This document shows, in pieces, positions 19,166-28,819 of a stretch of 64,000 nucleotides of DNA. Below the pieces are notes generated by a model. It saw only the letters and a program-made list of their open reading frames with translations. It did not search any database and had not been told where the DNA came from. The first letter of the stretch is position 1. Every line of letters begins with the position of its first letter. The DNA comes from Erwinia psidii (GTDB lineage: Bacteria > Pseudomonadota > Gammaproteobacteria > Enterobacterales > Enterobacteriaceae): the NCBI RefSeq assembly GCF_003846135.1, contig NZ_RHHM01000004.1:124001-188000 (forward strand). Reading direction: 5' to 3'. A program made the position numbers and the translations under genes.

Positions 19166-19633
19166 ATGAGTGACATGACGGACCGTACCCTGAGTTACTA
19201 TCGTCAGCAACAGCAGCAGTCGGGCTGGTTCGATCTGCTTGGGGTGATGATTGACGGAATGCTGCGTAACGCCGGGGAGCGCGAAAGCCATGCCTTTCTT
19301 CGGCAGATGGGCGAAACGCTGGCCGACAGATACCCGCTGGGTGCGGCGCAAACGGTGGCCGATCTGGAGCAGCAGATCAACGCGGTACTGGCACGTTTTA
19401 ACTGGGGGTTTGTCGACCTTAAGCCTGCTGCCACCTCATTAACGCTCTGCCATATGGCCCTGCCATTGGGACACACGCTGATTGAGGCTCGCCAGTGGCG
19501 TCAGGCGCTGGGCGCGGTGCTGCTCGGTCTGTACAGCCGCTGGTTGGGCGATCAGGGCGGTGCTCCTGATGTGTCGCTGGTGTGTAAAGAGACCAGCGAC
19601 CCGACCACGTTAACGTTCCACTACCAACGGTGA
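19166..19633 (+). CDS. bcsD: Cellulose synthase subunit BcsD
   Basis: 155-aa periplasmic-scaffold family protein, recognised from [33 protein letters not shown] and the [10 protein letters not shown] block. In Komagataeibacter the homologue forms an octameric ring that lines up nascent glucan chains for crystalline cellulose. Its presence, with bcsO, marks the bcsD-containing class of operon rather than the E. coli bcsEFG class. It starts two bases after bcsC and ends 11 bp before the bcsZ start. Confidence 0.93.
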   Translation: MSDMTDRTLSYYRQQQQQSGWFDLLGVMIDGMLRNAGERESHAFLRQMGETLADRYPLGAAQTVADLEQQINAVLARFNWGFVDLKPAATSLTLCHMALPLGHTLIEARQWRQALGAVLLGLYSRWLGDQGGAPDVSLVCKETSDPTTLTFHYQR

Positions 19634-19644
19634 GGAGAGTAAAG

Positions 19645-20640
19645 ATGGTTTTACTCAGGGCGAGTGTGATGATAATCGCGATGATGCTGGTCAGCGTACA
19701 GGCCAGCGCCACCGATGGCTGGACCAGTTTCAAAAATCGCTTTATGACCAGCGAAGGCCGGATCCTGGACACGGGCAACAACAATATCAGCCATACCGAA
19801 GGGCAGGGCTACGCGATGCTGATGGCGGTCTGGTATAACGACCGCGCCAGCTTCGACAGCCTGTGGCGCTGGACGCAGCAGCGCCTGAAAAACCCGGCAA
19901 ACGGTCTGTTTTACTGGAAATATAATCCGGCGGCTGCCGATCCGGTGGCGGATAAAAACAATGCGTCTGATGGTGATGTGTTGATCGCCTGGGCACTGCT
20001 CAAAGCAGGCCAGAAGTGGAAAAATAATGCCTATTTGCAGGCCTCCGACCGTATTCAGCACGCCATTGTGAGCAGCAATGTGACAAGCTTTGGCGGCTAT
20101 ACGGTGATGCTGCCCGCGGGGCATGGCTTTAACAAAACCAGCTATGTGGTGATCAATCCTTCTTATTTCCTGTTTGCGGCGTGGCGTGATTTTGCCAGCC
20201 GCAGTCATCTGAAGGTATGGGATAACCTGATCGACAGCGGCATGGATCTGTTGTCGAAGATGCACTTTGGTGATGCCGGACTGCCGGTTGACTGGGTGGC
20301 GCTGAACGCCGATGGTACGGTGGCCCCGGCGACGGCCTGGCCACCGCGTTTCAGCTATGACGCTATCCGCATCCCGCTGTATGTTTACTGGTATGATCCG
20401 CAAAGCCTGCAACTGGTGCCTTTCCAGCGTTACTGGATGGGATTTTCCCGGCAGCAAACGCCAGCGTGGATCGATGTGCTGAACAACAATAAAGCGCCCT
20501 ATAACATGTCGGGTGGGCTGCTGGCGGTACGCGATTTAACGCTCAGTGCGGGTAATCTGAGCGACCAGTTGAACGGTCGGGAAGATTATTACTCTGCCAG
20601 CCTGCAACTGCTTGCCTGGATTGCGATGAAAGATCGCTAA
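19645..20640 (+). CDS. bcsZ: Periplasmic endo-1,4-beta-glucanase BcsZ (GH8)
   Basis: Family 8 glycoside hydrolase that trims cellulose in the periplasm and tunes polymer output. 331 aa. The ATG at 19645 is preferred to an upstream GTG (19630) because GAGGAG lies 8 bases before it and the signal peptide [10 protein letters not shown] to VQASA is then normal. The GH8 catalytic acid Glu is in [10 protein letters not shown] (residue 52), and the second acidic site region is around [12 protein letters not shown]. Here bcsZ is the last gene, after bcsD, not between bcsB and bcsC as in E. coli. Confidence 0.95.
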   Translation: MVLLRASVMIIAMMLVSVQASATDGWTSFKNRFMTSEGRILDTGNNNISHTEGQGYAMLMAVWYNDRASFDSLWRWTQQRLKNPANGLFYWKYNPAAADPVADKNNASDGDVLIAWALLKAGQKWKNNAYLQASDRIQHAIVSSNVTSFGGYTVMLPAGHGFNKTSYVVINPSYFLFAAWRDFASRSHLKVWDNLIDSGMDLLSKMHFGDAGLPVDWVALNADGTVAPATAWPPRFSYDAIRIPLYVYWYDPQSLQLVPFQRYWMGFSRQQTPAWIDVLNNNKAPYNMSGGLLAVRDLTLSAGNLSDQLNGREDYYSASLQLLAWIAMKDR

Positions 20641-20763
20641 TTATCTGAGTAAGTTATCAATTTTTGCCGACAGGCGGGTAAAATGTGACGCCGTGAAAGG
20701 ATTGTCTGGCAGCGGGCGCGGGGGTTTACTGGGGGCACACCACGGAGATGACCGGAGCCCCCG

Positions 20764-22251
20764 ATGCAGGAACCTGACGCCGTTTCGCCGGACGTTCGGC
20801 GCACGAAGATTGTCTTAACCGTCGGCATTTTCTTTGACGGCACGGCAAATAACGCGATTAACACCACGTCTTTTCGGCAAGCCTTTGCGTCTGATAACCC
20901 CCCACCGGAAGGTGCTCAGGCGCTCCCGGTTACCGCGGGGCAGAGCAACCTTCGCGGCAGCCATCTGGGTTACTACACCAATATCCACTGGCTGAATACC
21001 CTGTACCGGACGGACCTGCCCGCTGCTGAAGGGCAGTGGCAACGGTCTGTTTATATTGATGGCATTGGCACGGAAGCGGGCGAGCATGATCGGCTGCTGG
21101 ACAGTGCTTTTGGCACCGGAAAACGGGGGGTGGTGGCTAAAACGGATAAAGCGATTGCGGCCATTGCGGAGATCCTTAGCACCTGCTTTTCCCGCCAGCC
21201 GGATGCCACTTCCTGGGTTATCAGCGAACTGCAATTTGATCTGTTTGGTTTCAGCCGGGGGGCGGCTTGTGCCAGACATTTCGCCAACCGGGTTTTTGAG
21301 CGGGACAGCGCGATCGTTGCCGCGCTGGATCAGGGGCTGAAAGGTGTTCAGTACCAGGGCGCGTCCGCTGGCAAAGTACGTTTTCTTGGCCTGTTTGATA
21401 CCGTCGCGGCCATCAGCAACGCGACAAATGGTTTTAATCCCAACAATGCTGACACGGGCGACGTTAACCTGGTATTGCGACCCGGCGTGGCTGAGCGGGT
21501 TTTTCATCTTACCGCTCAGCATGAGTGCCGTTTTAACTTTGCCCTTAATGGTGTAAAACCGGGCTGGCCGGAGCTGGCATTACCGGGCGTCCACGCTGAT
21601 ATTGGCGGAGGTTATCACCCGTTGGAAGAAGAGCACTGCTTTCTCACCCGTCCACAGTTTGTCACTGTGCCGCTCGACCAGGATGATCAACAGACAGAAA
21701 TCTACCGGCTGGCCGGTGAAGAACTGGAAGCGCTGAGGGGGTATCCGGCCAGCGCATGGTTAATTGCCAACAACCCGACTCAGCTTCTCAGCTGGCATGA
21801 TGATCGTATGCCGACAGATCATTACGGCACAATGCAAAAACGCAGCGCTGCGGCGGTGATTATGCGTCGTTGGGTGCGTAACGACTGGGCAAAGGTGGCG
21901 CTCAGGGTGATGCTGGATGCGGCCAGCGAGGCGGGCGCGATATTTTCGCCTGTCGGTCCCTCGGTAGCGGAACTGACCCTGCCCGCAGAGTTGGAAAGCC
22001 TGTGTGAAAAGGCTGTCGAGCTGGGCCGGGCGGCGCGGACCGGACGGGAGGTAGTGGGTTTCACCACCCAGGAGCTGAACCTGCTGGCGGCGGAGTATCT
22101 GCATTGTTCAGCCAACTGGAACGAGGTGGTCACCAACAACGACGGCAGCGTTACCCGCGCAGTCAGAGCCGGTAAGCGGGTGGCATTTACCAACCGCCCG
22201 GACCAGCGCTGGCAACGCACGGTTTATGCCTCAGATGGCAGGAAAATGTGA
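20764..22251 (+). CDS. DUF2235 alpha/beta hydrolase, Tle1-like phospholipase candidate
   Basis: 495 aa. Typical DUF2235 marks are seen: FFDGTANN (23-30), nucleophile elbow GFSRG with Ser164, LFDTVAA (210-216) and PGVHADIGGGY with His277 and Asp279. Members of this family include the type VI secretion lipase effectors Tle1. No signal peptide or membrane segment is present. No clear immunity gene follows: the next 240 bp hold only a poorly supported short frame. It sits between the cellulose operon and a bcsC relic, so it was probably inserted there. A housekeeping hydrolase role cannot be excluded. Confidence 0.8.
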   Translation: MQEPDAVSPDVRRTKIVLTVGIFFDGTANNAINTTSFRQAFASDNPPPEGAQALPVTAGQSNLRGSHLGYYTNIHWLNTLYRTDLPAAEGQWQRSVYIDGIGTEAGEHDRLLDSAFGTGKRGVVAKTDKAIAAIAEILSTCFSRQPDATSWVISELQFDLFGFSRGAACARHFANRVFERDSAIVAALDQGLKGVQYQGASAGKVRFLGLFDTVAAISNATNGFNPNNADTGDVNLVLRPGVAERVFHLTAQHECRFNFALNGVKPGWPELALPGVHADIGGGYHPLEEEHCFLTRPQFVTVPLDQDDQQTEIYRLAGEELEALRGYPASAWLIANNPTQLLSWHDDRMPTDHYGTMQKRSAAAVIMRRWVRNDWAKVALRVMLDAASEAGAIFSPVGPSVAELTLPAELESLCEKAVELGRAARTGREVVGFTTQELNLLAAEYLHCSANWNEVVTNNDGSVTRAVRAGKRVAFTNRPDQRWQRTVYASDGRKM

Positions 22252-22500
22252 CGGTGACGGAAGGCCGTTGCGCCTCCTCACCTACCGGTTTACTGCGAGT
22301 AAGCCACCCAGTCCCCGCCGTTAAGCCGTCTCCAGGGTTTGCCCTGATATATAACAACCACGGCGTTATCATCTCTGACGCCACCTGCGACCGTGACAGG
22401 CTGTCGCACAGGCGGATTATGCTCAGACGATGGTGGCGAGTGGTATCAGCGCTACCGTCCCGGCAGATCCGCAGGCGTTTACCCGGCTGACCTGCAATAG

Positions 22501-23328
22501 CAAAGTGATGACTGGCTGAAGCGCAGTATTCGCAGCGATGCGGCGACGCATGCCCGATGCCATGAGAGCACGCTGACACTGGCGGAGGACGATTTCCGTC
22601 ATCAGGACTCCGGGGATATTTCTGATTTTACCGCCCACACCACCATGATGCAGCTGGAGATGCCATGGTCTGAAGGGAAAGGCTTTCTGCGGCTGGATAA
22701 TGTCGATGTCTCGGCGGGAACTTTTTCACCTGATGCATCGGGTAATATTGCCGATAACATGGCTACCTGTGCCAACGATGACGCGGCCTGTCGCCCTGAT
22801 TTCCGCCAGTAGCTGATGGCGGGCTATTACTATAAGTTGATTGATGAAAATAACCGCCGGGTGACGGTGGGACTGAACGGAATGCTGTGGCGCTATGCTC
22901 ACGATCTCAGTAATTATTCGCTGGGTCAGGAAGGGTACTACAGTCTGCAATGTTATCAGTCACTGGGGGTGCCGCTCACTTACCGGCAACGTACAGAAAA
23001 CGGGTCATGGGAGCTGGGCGGCACGGTGTCGTTCTCGCACGCCCGTCGCCGGGATGAATCGGGCTATCCGCTGGATTTTGGCGTGCTCGCCAGTGATAAT
23101 CCGGCGGGGAGTGACAGCAGCAGCAGCGGGGTTGGCTACACCCTTCAGGCGATGGTGGAAAGACGCCTGAGCATACACTGGACGCTGGGCGTGGGTGTGG
23201 ATCTCCAGCATTCGAAAGATTACACTGCCAGCCATGCTCTACTTTATGTCCGTTATTCTATGGCAGGATGGCAGGGCGATTTGGCGAAGCCTGTGCAACC
23301 TTTAACGCCTTATGCCGACCTCGATTAG
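22501..23328 (+). pseudogene. bcsC: Relic of an E. coli-type bcsC (outer-membrane barrel end)
   Basis: The plus frame reads SDFTAHTTMMQLEMPWSEGK and LDNVDVSAGTFSPD, hits TAG at 22810, and continues GYYYKLIDENNRRVTVGLNG, SLGQEGYYSLQCYQSLGVPL, RQRTENGSWELGGTVSFSHA and LLYVRYSMAGWQGDL, ending YADLD. The second part follows the C-terminal barrel of E. coli BcsC almost block for block. About 100 barrel residues between the two parts are deleted, and the TPR half is absent. It is therefore the 3' remnant of a second cellulose locus of the E. coli class. The ATG at 22816 could in principle start a 170-aa peptide, but it has no signal sequence. Confidence 0.85.
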
Positions 23329-23489
23329 CCAGCAGAGGGGCGGTTCACGGTGAAGGCTGCAAGGTTATATCCTGAAAAAGGCTGCCCCGCTCGATTCCCT
23401 GAGGGGCACTTAACAGGTGTTCGCCATCAGATATACCCAGGGACAGTTTTTTCGCCGGTATGGCGGTCCCAGCATTGCGGAGAACAGGC

Positions 23490-25529
23490 TTGCGCGTGAG
23501 TCGTTCGTTAACGATAAAGCAGATGGCGACGGTTTCAGGTGTTGCAGCCGTGACTATCTGTATTTTTATCGTCATTCAGCTTTTCCATTTTGTGCAGCAG
23601 CGCAGGACCGACTACGCCCAGCAAATGGAGAATATCGCGCATACCGTGCGGCAACCGCTCTCCCATGCGGTGCTTAAAGCCGATATCAGCCAGGCCGGGA
23701 TGATCCTCTCGTCGTTGAAACCTGCCGGGATACTCGCGCAGGCCGAAGTGGTGCTCCCCAATGGTATGCAGGCTTTGCATACCGATTTCGAACCCACCCG
23801 GCCAGTGCCGGAATTGATTGCCCGCCTGTTTGAGCTTCCGGTAAAAATTACCGTGCCGCTCTATTCCCTGGAGCCATCTAACCCGAAACCTATGGCGCTG
23901 CTGGTATTGCAGGCGGATTCCTGGCGGGTTTATCAGTTCATTCTCAACGCACTGTCAACCATGGTAACGACCTGGCTGTTGCTGGCGTTGATTTTGTCGG
24001 TGTCGGTTAGCTGGTGTATCAACCGGTTAATTGTCCGTCCATTACGGGCAATTGCTGCCGAATTGCAGGATCTGCCTCCGCAGGAGGTCATCTCGCATCA
24101 GTTGGTGTTACCGAAATATCACCGGGATGATGAGCTTGGTATGCTTATTCGTGGCTACAACCGCAATCAGCAGATCGCGGAGTCGGTCTACAGCGAAATG
24201 AGTCGTCTGACTACCCGATTTTCACTGACCAATTTGCCGAACAAAGCCCTGTTTCTTGCCCTGCTTGATGAGCACCTCAATTCGTTGTCCGGCGATGAAT
24301 CGTCCACCGTACTGATTTTGCGCGTTGAAACCCTGCTGGAAGCCAACGGCGTGGTAGCGGATGAACAGCGTGATGCCCTGTTGCTGACGCTGCTGGAGAG
24401 GGTCAGGAGCGGTATCGACAGTCACACCATTGTGGGGCAGATCTCAGGCAGTGACCTGGTGTTGTTGGCTCGTCGGGCTAACAGCCCGTTCCGCGCAATG
24501 CGACTGGCACGTCAGCTTCTGCAACGCCTGAATCAGCCGGTGACGCTTCAGCAGATGCAACTTCGTCCCAATGTCAGTATTGGGCTGGCACAGCGTGATG
24601 ACAGCCAGCTCAATGCCCAGGATTTTCTCAGCCGTGCCGTCTCAGCGATGATGTCAGCGCGCCATCAGGGCAAAAATCAGATCCTGTTTTTTGACCCGGC
24701 GATGATGGAGCGGGCGCACAGACGCCTGACGCAGGAGTACGATATTTTACAGGGGCTGGCTGAACACAAGTTCTGTCTGTTTCTGCAACCGCAGGTGGAT
24801 ATGCGCGATGGTCAGCTGGTGGGGGCGGAAGCATTACTGCGTATGCGTCAGCCGGATGGTAGCTGGTTACTACCGGAAGATTTGATCGTCAATGCTGAAG
24901 AGATTGGGGTGATCGGTTCAGTGAGCCGCTGGGTATTTGAAGAATCCTGTCGGGTACTGGCGGCCTGGCAGAAAGCCGGTGTAACGCTGACGCTCAGCGT
25001 CAACCTCTCTGCCACGCAACTTCGTGAACCGGATATGGTGGTGCACCTGCGCGATTTGATCGAGCGCCACGGCATTGTACCGGGTAGCCTGATACTGGAA
25101 ATCACTGAAACGGCTCAGGTCGGGGAGCCGGAGCTGGCGCTGCGTATGCTGGGTGAATTGCAGCAGCTGGGGGTATCGGTGGCGCTGGATGATTTTGGCA
25201 TGGGCTATGCCAACCTGAACTGGCTGAGCCAGTTTAAATCGCTGCCCATCAGCAAGCTGAAAATGGACCGGAGTTTTGTCTGTTTATTGCCCCATGACGA
25301 CACGATGGTGAAGATAGTTTCAGCGATTGCCGAGATAATCAAACTGGATGTTATCGCGGAAGGGGTGGAAACCCCGCAGCAACGTGACTGGCTGTTGGCG
25401 CGTGGCATCTTCATCGCTCAGGGCTATCTCTATTCTGAAGCGCTCCCCGTTCAGACATTTAATGAGAAATATTTCCCCGCACATCAGGTGGCCTCAGACC
25501 CGGCTACCAGCATTGCTGACGCGAGCTGA
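23490..25529 (+). CDS. pdeK: c-di-GMP phosphodiesterase of the HmsP/PdeK (YhjK) type
   Basis: 679-aa inner-membrane regulator. A first helix (about residues 12-33), a periplasmic part, a second helix near 165-185, then HAMP, a degenerate GGDEF domain (SGSDL in place of GGDEF) and an EAL domain. The EAL site looks complete: EALLRM, Asn in SVNLSATQL, Glu in EITET, DDFGMGYANL, Lys in KLKMDRSF and EGVETP. It is expected to hydrolyse c-di-GMP and so oppose BcsA activation. The TTG at 23490 is chosen over the ATG at 23460: GGAGAA lies six bases before it, and the product then begins MRVSRSLTIKQMA as in E. coli YhjK. Confidence 0.9.
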   Translation: MRVSRSLTIKQMATVSGVAAVTICIFIVIQLFHFVQQRRTDYAQQMENIAHTVRQPLSHAVLKADISQAGMILSSLKPAGILAQAEVVLPNGMQALHTDFEPTRPVPELIARLFELPVKITVPLYSLEPSNPKPMALLVLQADSWRVYQFILNALSTMVTTWLLLALILSVSVSWCINRLIVRPLRAIAAELQDLPPQEVISHQLVLPKYHRDDELGMLIRGYNRNQQIAESVYSEMSRLTTRFSLTNLPNKALFLALLDEHLNSLSGDESSTVLILRVETLLEANGVVADEQRDALLLTLLERVRSGIDSHTIVGQISGSDLVLLARRANSPFRAMRLARQLLQRLNQPVTLQQMQLRPNVSIGLAQRDDSQLNAQDFLSRAVSAMMSARHQGKNQILFFDPAMMERAHRRLTQEYDILQGLAEHKFCLFLQPQVDMRDGQLVGAEALLRMRQPDGSWLLPEDLIVNAEEIGVIGSVSRWVFEESCRVLAAWQKAGVTLTLSVNLSATQLREPDMVVHLRDLIERHGIVPGSLILEITETAQVGEPELALRMLGELQQLGVSVALDDFGMGYANLNWLSQFKSLPISKLKMDRSFVCLLPHDDTMVKIVSAIAEIIKLDVIAEGVETPQQRDWLLARGIFIAQGYLYSEALPVQTFNEKYFPAHQVASDPATSIADAS

Positions 25530-25742
25530 ACCTGTTCTTTCCACCACGGTCTCTTTTTTCCTGCGCCAGACTATCCAGAGCCTGACGGTAGCTGAAGTGA
25601 TTCAGCTCTTAAAACCGTAGGTTAGTTGCATCAGGGCGTCTCAATTCATATTAATTTGGTTAACGGGGTGTTACTTTTGCGTTGATGTTTGACGATAACT
25701 ACAACGAACCCACCCGTCATTAAGCCGTTAACGGATATTGCT

Positions 25743-27023
25743 ATGAAAACTTCTCTGTTTAAAAGTCTTTACTTCCAGGTCTTAACTGCTATCGCTATCG
25801 GTGTGCTGCTTGGTCATTTCTGGCCTGAGCTGGGTGCGCAAATGAAGCCATTAGGCGACGCTTTTGTAAAACTGATTAAGATGATTATCGCCCCGGTCAT
25901 CTTTTGTACCGTCGTCACCGGTATTGCCGGAATGGAGAGTATGAAAGCCGTGGGTCGAACGGGTGCGGTGGCGTTGCTTTATTTTGAAGTGGTCAGCACC
26001 ATTGCGCTGATTATTGGTCTGGTGGTGGTCAACGTGTTGCAACCCGGTGCCGGAATGAATATCGATCCCGCCACGCTGGATGCCAAAGCAGTTGCGGTGT
26101 ATACGCAGCAGGCGGAACAACAAGGCGTGGTCGCCTTCCTGCTGGATATCATCCCCGGCAGCGTGATCGGTGCCTTTGCCAGTGGCAATATTCTTCAGGT
26201 GCTGTTGTTCGCCATTCTGTTTGGTTTCGCCCTGCATCACATGGGTGATAAAGGTACGCTGGTTTTCAATTTTATTGAAAGTTTCTCCCGCGTTATCTTC
26301 GGTATCATCAATATGATCATGCGCCTGGCACCCATTGGTGCATTCGGTGCGATGGCGTTTACCATTGGTAAATACGGCGTGGGCTCGCTGCTCCAGCTGG
26401 GCCAGCTGATTATCTGTTTTTATATTACCTGTGTGCTGTTTGTGGTGGTCGTACTGGGGCTGATTGCCCGCGTGGTTGGTTTTAATATCTTCAAATTTAT
26501 CGCTTATATCAAAGAGGAGCTGCTGATTGTACTTGGCACCTCTTCCTCTGAGTCGGCCCTGCCGCGTATGCTGGATAAGATGGAAAAGCTGGGTTGTAAA
26601 AAGTCAGTGGTCGGCCTGGTGATCCCTACCGGCTACTCTTTTAATCTGGATGGCACCTCAATTTATCTGACTATGGCGGCAGTATTTATTGCTCAGGCCA
26701 CCAATGCCCACATGGATATTTTCCACCAGGTTACGCTATTGGTAGTGTTGCTGCTTTCCTCAAAAGGGGCGGCGGGTGTGACTGGCAGTGGATTTATCGT
26801 TCTGGCAGCAACGCTGTCTGCCGTGGGGCATCTGCCGGTGGCCGGACTGGCCCTTATCCTCGGTATCGATCGTTTCATGTCAGAAGCGCGTGCGCTGACG
26901 AATCTGATTGGTAATGGTGTGGCGACCGTTGTGGTAGCGAAGTGGGTTGATCAGCTGGATGAAAAACAACTTAATGAGACGCTTTCTACAGCGGGAAAAG
27001 CTAAAAAGCTGTCAGAAATCTGA
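25743..27023 (+). CDS. dctA: C4-dicarboxylate:proton/sodium symporter DctA
   Basis: 426-aa inner-membrane transporter for succinate, fumarate, malate and aspartate (DAACS family). It is nearly identical in pattern to E. coli DctA from [20 protein letters not shown]. The re-entrant serine-rich loop [14 protein letters not shown] and the [14 protein letters not shown] and [17 protein letters not shown] blocks form the binding site. The frame is open from 25689, but the ATG at 25743 matches the family start. It lies between pdeK and yhjJ as in E. coli, with its own terminator. Confidence 0.97.
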   Translation: MKTSLFKSLYFQVLTAIAIGVLLGHFWPELGAQMKPLGDAFVKLIKMIIAPVIFCTVVTGIAGMESMKAVGRTGAVALLYFEVVSTIALIIGLVVVNVLQPGAGMNIDPATLDAKAVAVYTQQAEQQGVVAFLLDIIPGSVIGAFASGNILQVLLFAILFGFALHHMGDKGTLVFNFIESFSRVIFGIINMIMRLAPIGAFGAMAFTIGKYGVGSLLQLGQLIICFYITCVLFVVVVLGLIARVVGFNIFKFIAYIKEELLIVLGTSSSESALPRMLDKMEKLGCKKSVVGLVIPTGYSFNLDGTSIYLTMAAVFIAQATNAHMDIFHQVTLLVVLLLSSKGAAGVTGSGFIVLAATLSAVGHLPVAGLALILGIDRFMSEARALTNLIGNGVATVVVAKWVDQLDEKQLNETLSTAGKAKKLSEI

Positions 27024-27055
27024 CATTAAGCTGTTAATTGTCTAAAAGACCTCAC

Positions 27056-27093
27056 AAATGCCCGCTGCGACTTGCCCTCGCAGCGGGCATTTG
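27056..27093 (+). terminator. Terminator after dctA
   Basis: A perfect 15-base inverted repeat, AAATGCCCGCTGCGA (27056-27070) and TCGCAGCGGGCATTT (27078-27092), with a 7-base loop. A-rich and T-rich ends make it potentially bidirectional. Confidence 0.9.
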
Positions 27094-27256
27094 CATAATA
27101 ACCCTCGAAGATTTTATCATTTTTCACTTTCCGGTGAGACTTACTGACCTGGACGTGGTCTAAGAGGCTGTTCTTCTTTTTAACAGCGTTTCCTGCTGAC
27201 AGTAGCAGGCGGACCATCAGTGATTATTTTTGGTTTGTGATTGAGTAGGGGTTTAC

Positions 27257-28756
27257 ATGCAGGGCACCAGAATTCGTCTTTTGGTTGGTGGATTACTGCT
27301 GACCGCTGCCAGCGGCTTTGTACAGGCTGAAACACTGCAACCCGATCCCGCATGGCAGCAGGGAAAACTGAATAATGATTTCAGCTGGCAGGTGCTGGCA
27401 ACACCACAGCGCCCCAGCGATCGTGTTGAAATGCGCCTGATGGTTAATACCGGTTCATTGATGGAAAATGCCCAGCAGAGCGGATACAGTCATATACTGC
27501 CGCGTCTGGCGCTGGTGCATAACGCTAAGCTGGATACGGCCCAGCAGCGTTCGCTGTGGCAGCAAAGTATCGATCCCGATCGTCCACAGCCGCCGGCCAT
27601 GACCTCTTATGATTATACCCTTTATTCATTGAGTCTCCCGAATAACCGGCCGGAAGTGGTGAAGGAAGCCCTCAGCTGGCTGGCCGCCACGGTAGGTGGT
27701 ATGAGCATCAACCAGCAGACGGTTAACGCGGCGCTCAATGTGGGCGATCCCATTTCCAGCTGGCCTGCCAACCCGCAGGACGTCTGGTGGCGCTACCGTC
27801 TGAAAGGCTCAGCGCTTCTGGACCACGATCCCCTGAAGCCCGCCAGTGCACCCGTCGACCCGGAAAAGCTGAATGCCTTCTATAAGCAGTGGTACACACC
27901 GGATGCGATGACGCTGTTTGTGGTCGGTAATGTTGACAGCCGCAGCCTGGTCGAACAGATTAATAAAACGTTTTCACCGTTGCAGGGCAAGCGCAGCACC
28001 CCAACGCCTGTTCCGGCGTTGCCGCCACTTCCAACGCATCCGATCAGTCTGATCAACGGCAATCTTAATCAGGATCGTCTTTCTCTGGTGTGGGATTCAG
28101 CGTGGCAGCCGATTCGTGATTCGCAGAATCTGCAACATTACTGGCAGAGTGACCTGGCACGTGAGGCACTGTTCTGGCACGTTCAGCGCGTTCTGAGCGA
28201 AAACAAAGTGCAAAAAGTGCAGGTGGGTTTTGACTGCCGGGTGCTGTATCAGCGTGCTCAGTGTGCCATTAATCTCGATGCGGATAACGCAACGCTTGTC
28301 AGCAATCTTACGCTGGTGGCGCATGAGATGGCGAATATCCGTGATAACGGTCTGCCGCAGGAAGAATTTGACGCGCTGATGGCGCAGAAGACCGCAGAGC
28401 TAAGCAAGCTGTTTGCTACCTATGCCCGCACCGATACGGATGTGCTGATGAGCCAGCGCCTGCGTTCACAGCAGAATGCGGTGGTGGATATTGCACCAGA
28501 GCAGTACCAGAAACTGCGGCAGAACTTTCTGGCTGGTTTGACATTACAGATGATGAATCAGGAGCTGCGCCAGCAGCTGTCGCAGGACATCATCACGGTA
28601 CTGATGCAGCCGCAGGGCGAAGCGGAAACCGACGTGCAGATGTTGCAGCAGAACTGGCAAAAGATTATGCAGCCAGCCGCTCATGCTCAGGTACCCTCTA
28701 ACACCCTTGATGAAGCCAGGCCGGAAGTGTCCGACATCCCTGCGTCACAGAACTGA
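27257..28756 (+). CDS. yhjJ: Periplasmic M16-peptidase-like protein YhjJ
   Basis: 499 aa, matching E. coli YhjJ (498 aa) throughout, including QPDPAWQQGKL, TPQRPSDRVEMRLMVNTGSL and KQWYTPDAMTLFVVGNVD. A cleavable signal peptide ends GFVQAET. The fold is that of M16 (insulinase) peptidases, but the zinc motif HxxEH is absent (YSHILPR is seen near the expected place), so it is probably not a zinc protease. Its function is unknown. Confidence 0.93.
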   Translation: MQGTRIRLLVGGLLLTAASGFVQAETLQPDPAWQQGKLNNDFSWQVLATPQRPSDRVEMRLMVNTGSLMENAQQSGYSHILPRLALVHNAKLDTAQQRSLWQQSIDPDRPQPPAMTSYDYTLYSLSLPNNRPEVVKEALSWLAATVGGMSINQQTVNAALNVGDPISSWPANPQDVWWRYRLKGSALLDHDPLKPASAPVDPEKLNAFYKQWYTPDAMTLFVVGNVDSRSLVEQINKTFSPLQGKRSTPTPVPALPPLPTHPISLINGNLNQDRLSLVWDSAWQPIRDSQNLQHYWQSDLAREALFWHVQRVLSENKVQKVQVGFDCRVLYQRAQCAINLDADNATLVSNLTLVAHEMANIRDNGLPQEEFDALMAQKTAELSKLFATYARTDTDVLMSQRLRSQQNAVVDIAPEQYQKLRQNFLAGLTLQMMNQELRQQLSQDIITVLMQPQGEAETDVQMLQQNWQKIMQPAAHAQVPSNTLDEARPEVSDIPASQN

Positions 28757-28819
28757 GAGGTGTGACGAATGCGCCGGCCTTGTCTCTGAAGGGACGCTGG
28801 CGCGGAGGCATTCCTTACC

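Noticed and set aside
22248..22490. 80-aa frame after the DUF2235 gene as a possible immunity gene
   Set aside because: Arg-rich, without a membrane or signal segment, ribosome site or family; it runs into the bcsC relic and looks like decayed DNA.
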